This document shows, piece by piece, positions 62,882 through 64,000 of a DNA stretch of 64,000 bases (position 1 is its first letter; every line of letters begins with the position of its first letter). The DNA comes from Helicobacter pylori (GTDB lineage Bacteria; Campylobacterota; Campylobacteria; Campylobacterales; Helicobacteraceae). The notes beneath the pieces were generated by a model that was not told where the DNA came from, did no database searches, and saw only the letters and a program-made list of their open reading frames with translations. The stretch spans positions 434,001 to 498,000 of the forward strand of contig CP032039.1 of the NCBI GenBank assembly GCA_008032935.1, read 5' to 3'. Position numbers and translations under genes: made by a program.

Positions 62882-63142
62882 CCCTTATCTTATCGCACCA
62901 AGCCAAAGCCATCGGAGATTTTGGCTTTGATGCCGCATTCATCAGCAAAGAAGCGAGCGACAACAATATCTACCGCAGAGGCGGAGGTTCAGCCTTCCCT
63001 TCATTCTGCCTTGTCTAATCTCGCTTTAGTTTGCGATAGAGGCTCTAAAGTAAGCCCCATTTCTAATCTTTTTGTAACGAACATGCTTTGCGATTTGCAT
63101 GTGAACGGATCGGGGAGTTACGCGTTTTTGTTGTATCGTTTA
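62860..63142 (+). repeat. 283-bp direct repeat, copy 2
   Basis: This is the second copy of 58247-58529, same length and orientation, with three mismatches by my reading. Its left end overlaps the mod 3' relic (CCCCATTTAATACCAATAT corresponds to mod codons for GIEMG). The two copies enclose 4.6 kb. Homologous recombination between them would delete both glycosyltransferase genes and the EcoRV-like relic. Confidence 0.92.
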
Positions 63143-63263
63143 GGCTCAAAATGAGTGAATGAATGGGCATGTTATCTAAATTTTAGATAGAATAAACGCA
63201 AAAATTGAATAAAACCTTAAAGGTGATTCTTTCTAATCTCAAAAATGGGTGGTGCTATTAACA

Positions 63264-64000
63264 ATGACAAAACGACTTTTTAAAGGGTTGTTAGCGATTT
63301 CTCTTGCTGTGAGTTTGCATGGTGGTGAAGTTAAGGAAAAAAAGCCGGTCAAGCCGGTTAAAGAAGATCCGCAAGAATTAGCGGCTAAAAGGGTGGAGGC
63401 GTTCAGTCGTTTCTCTAATGTGGTTTCAGAAATTGAAAAAAAGTATGTGGATAAAATCAGTATTTCTGAGATCATGACTAAAGCGATTGAGGGCTTGCTC
63501 TCTAATTTGGACGCGCATTCAGCGTATTTGAACGAAAAGAAGTTTAAGGAATTTCAAGCCCAAACCGAGGGCGAATTTGGGGGGCTTGGGATCACGGTGG
63601 GCATGCGCGATGGCGTTTTGACCGTTATTGCTCCCTTAGAAGGCACTCCCGCTTACAAGGCTGGGGTTAAGTCAGGCGATAACATTCTAAAAATCAATAA
63701 TGAAAGCACGCTGAGCATGAGCATTGATGATGCGATCAACCTCATGCGTGGCAAGCCAAAGACCTCTATCCAGATCACTGTTGTGAGAAAAAACGAGCCA
63801 AAACCCTTGGTGTTTAACATTGTTAGAGACATCATCAAAATCCCCTCTGTCTCTGTGAAAAAGATTAAAGACACGCCTTATTTGTATGTGAGAGTCAATT
63901 CTTTTGATAAAAATGTTACCAAATCGGTTTTAGACGGCTTAAAAGCTAACCCTAAGACTAAGGGGATCGTGTTGGATTTGAGGGGGAATCCTGGAGGGCT
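63264..64000 (+). CDS. ctpA: Carboxy-terminal processing protease (partial, window end)
   Basis: This S41 family protease with a PDZ domain is exported to the periplasm and trims C-termini of envelope proteins. From the ATG at 63264 a signal peptide (LFKGLLAISLAVSLHGGE) is followed by a helical region with VEAFSRFSNVVSEIEKKYVD and LDAHSAYLNEKKF. A PDZ domain comes next (FGGLGITVGMRDGVLTV, TPAYKAGVKSGDNILKI) and then the start of the protease core (IVLDLRGNPGG). The catalytic Ser-Lys lies beyond the window. The frame is open to the last base. Confidence 0.93.
   Translation, partial: MTKRLFKGLLAISLAVSLHGGEVKEKKPVKPVKEDPQELAAKRVEAFSRFSNVVSEIEKKYVDKISISEIMTKAIEGLLSNLDAHSAYLNEKKFKEFQAQTEGEFGGLGITVGMRDGVLTVIAPLEGTPAYKAGVKSGDNILKINNESTLSMSIDDAINLMRGKPKTSIQITVVRKNEPKPLVFNIVRDIIKIPSVSVKKIKDTPYLYVRVNSFDKNVTKSVLDGLKANPKTKGIVLDLRGNPGG

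Noticed and set aside
58247-63142. Integrative element or transposon with its own recombinase
   Set aside because: No transposase, integrase or terminal inverted repeats are seen. The borders are copies of an R-M relic, which points to homologous recombination.
62855-63154. 99-residue and 92-residue open frames (62855 and 58257), nearly identical
   Set aside because: The frame is shared because the 283-bp repeat is duplicated. The amino-acid patterns that match known proteins lie partly in other frames, so these are relics and not a conserved gene.
63172-63187. Palindrome ATCTAAATTTTAGAT upstream of ctpA as an operator
   Set aside because: It is a plausible binding site, but a palindrome of this AT-rich kind is common by chance in this genome and no partner site was found.

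Overview
The window is almost certainly chromosomal DNA of Helicobacter pylori. It is AT-rich, and the 23S-5S rRNA pair has no 16S gene attached. The backbone runs in the order known from reference strains: ileS, a virB11-like ATPase gene, fliI, fliQ, murB; then rfaJ, miaA, rsfS, queF; then the yihY-like gene and bioB; then tyrA, lon, comL, fliW, fabZ, lpxA, clpX, mreB, mreC; then crdR, crdS, nnr, dnaB, comEC, ubiA, psd, nadA, nadC; then ctpA. I read protein families from motifs and remembered relatives. No search was run.

Layout. 0-4.7 kb: translation, flagellar export and peptidoglycan genes. 4.7-6.5 kb: an EcoRI-like restriction-modification (R-M) pair with a dead nuclease and an intact methylase. 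6.5-9.4 kb: LPS glycosyltransferase, broken miaA, rsfS, queF. 9.5-12.9 kb: three co-oriented genes that include a DUF262/DUF1524 (GmrSD-like) nuclease. 13.1-13.4 kb: an array of 8-bp units that encodes a repeat peptide. 14.1-17.3 kb: 23S and 5S rRNA, followed by an EVE-like gene lying between the 5S gene and a duplicated 5S 3' end. 18.7-20.4 kb: membrane protein and biotin synthase. 20.6-25.1 kb: a type III R-M system in the order res-mod, with a C11 tract in res. 25.2-26.1 kb: a nuclease gene with a stop codon. 26.4-35.9 kb: housekeeping and envelope genes. 35.9-41.1 kb: a second type III R-M system. 41.3-44.3 kb: an MboII-like R-M set flanked by a 64-bp duplication. 44.3-54.9 kb: two-component system, metabolite repair, replication, competence, menaquinone, phospholipid and NAD genes. 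54.9-58.3 kb: a single-chain R-M enzyme. 58.2-63.1 kb: a module between two 283-bp direct repeats, holding two divergent GT9 glycosyltransferase genes, an EcoRV-like nuclease relic and scraps of a type III mod gene. 63.3 kb to the end: a C-terminal processing protease, cut by the window edge.

Themes. R-M and defence genes fill almost every break between conserved blocks, and their leftovers (5S end, crdR start, mod fragments, specificity-domain fragments) mark past insertions. Eight genes (EcoRI-like R, miaA, type III mod, tyrA, adenine methylase, crdS, comEC, ubiA) each carry a one-base deletion, nearly always in a homopolymer. Several of these genes are normally conserved, so uncorrected sequencing deletions are a serious alternative to real gene loss.
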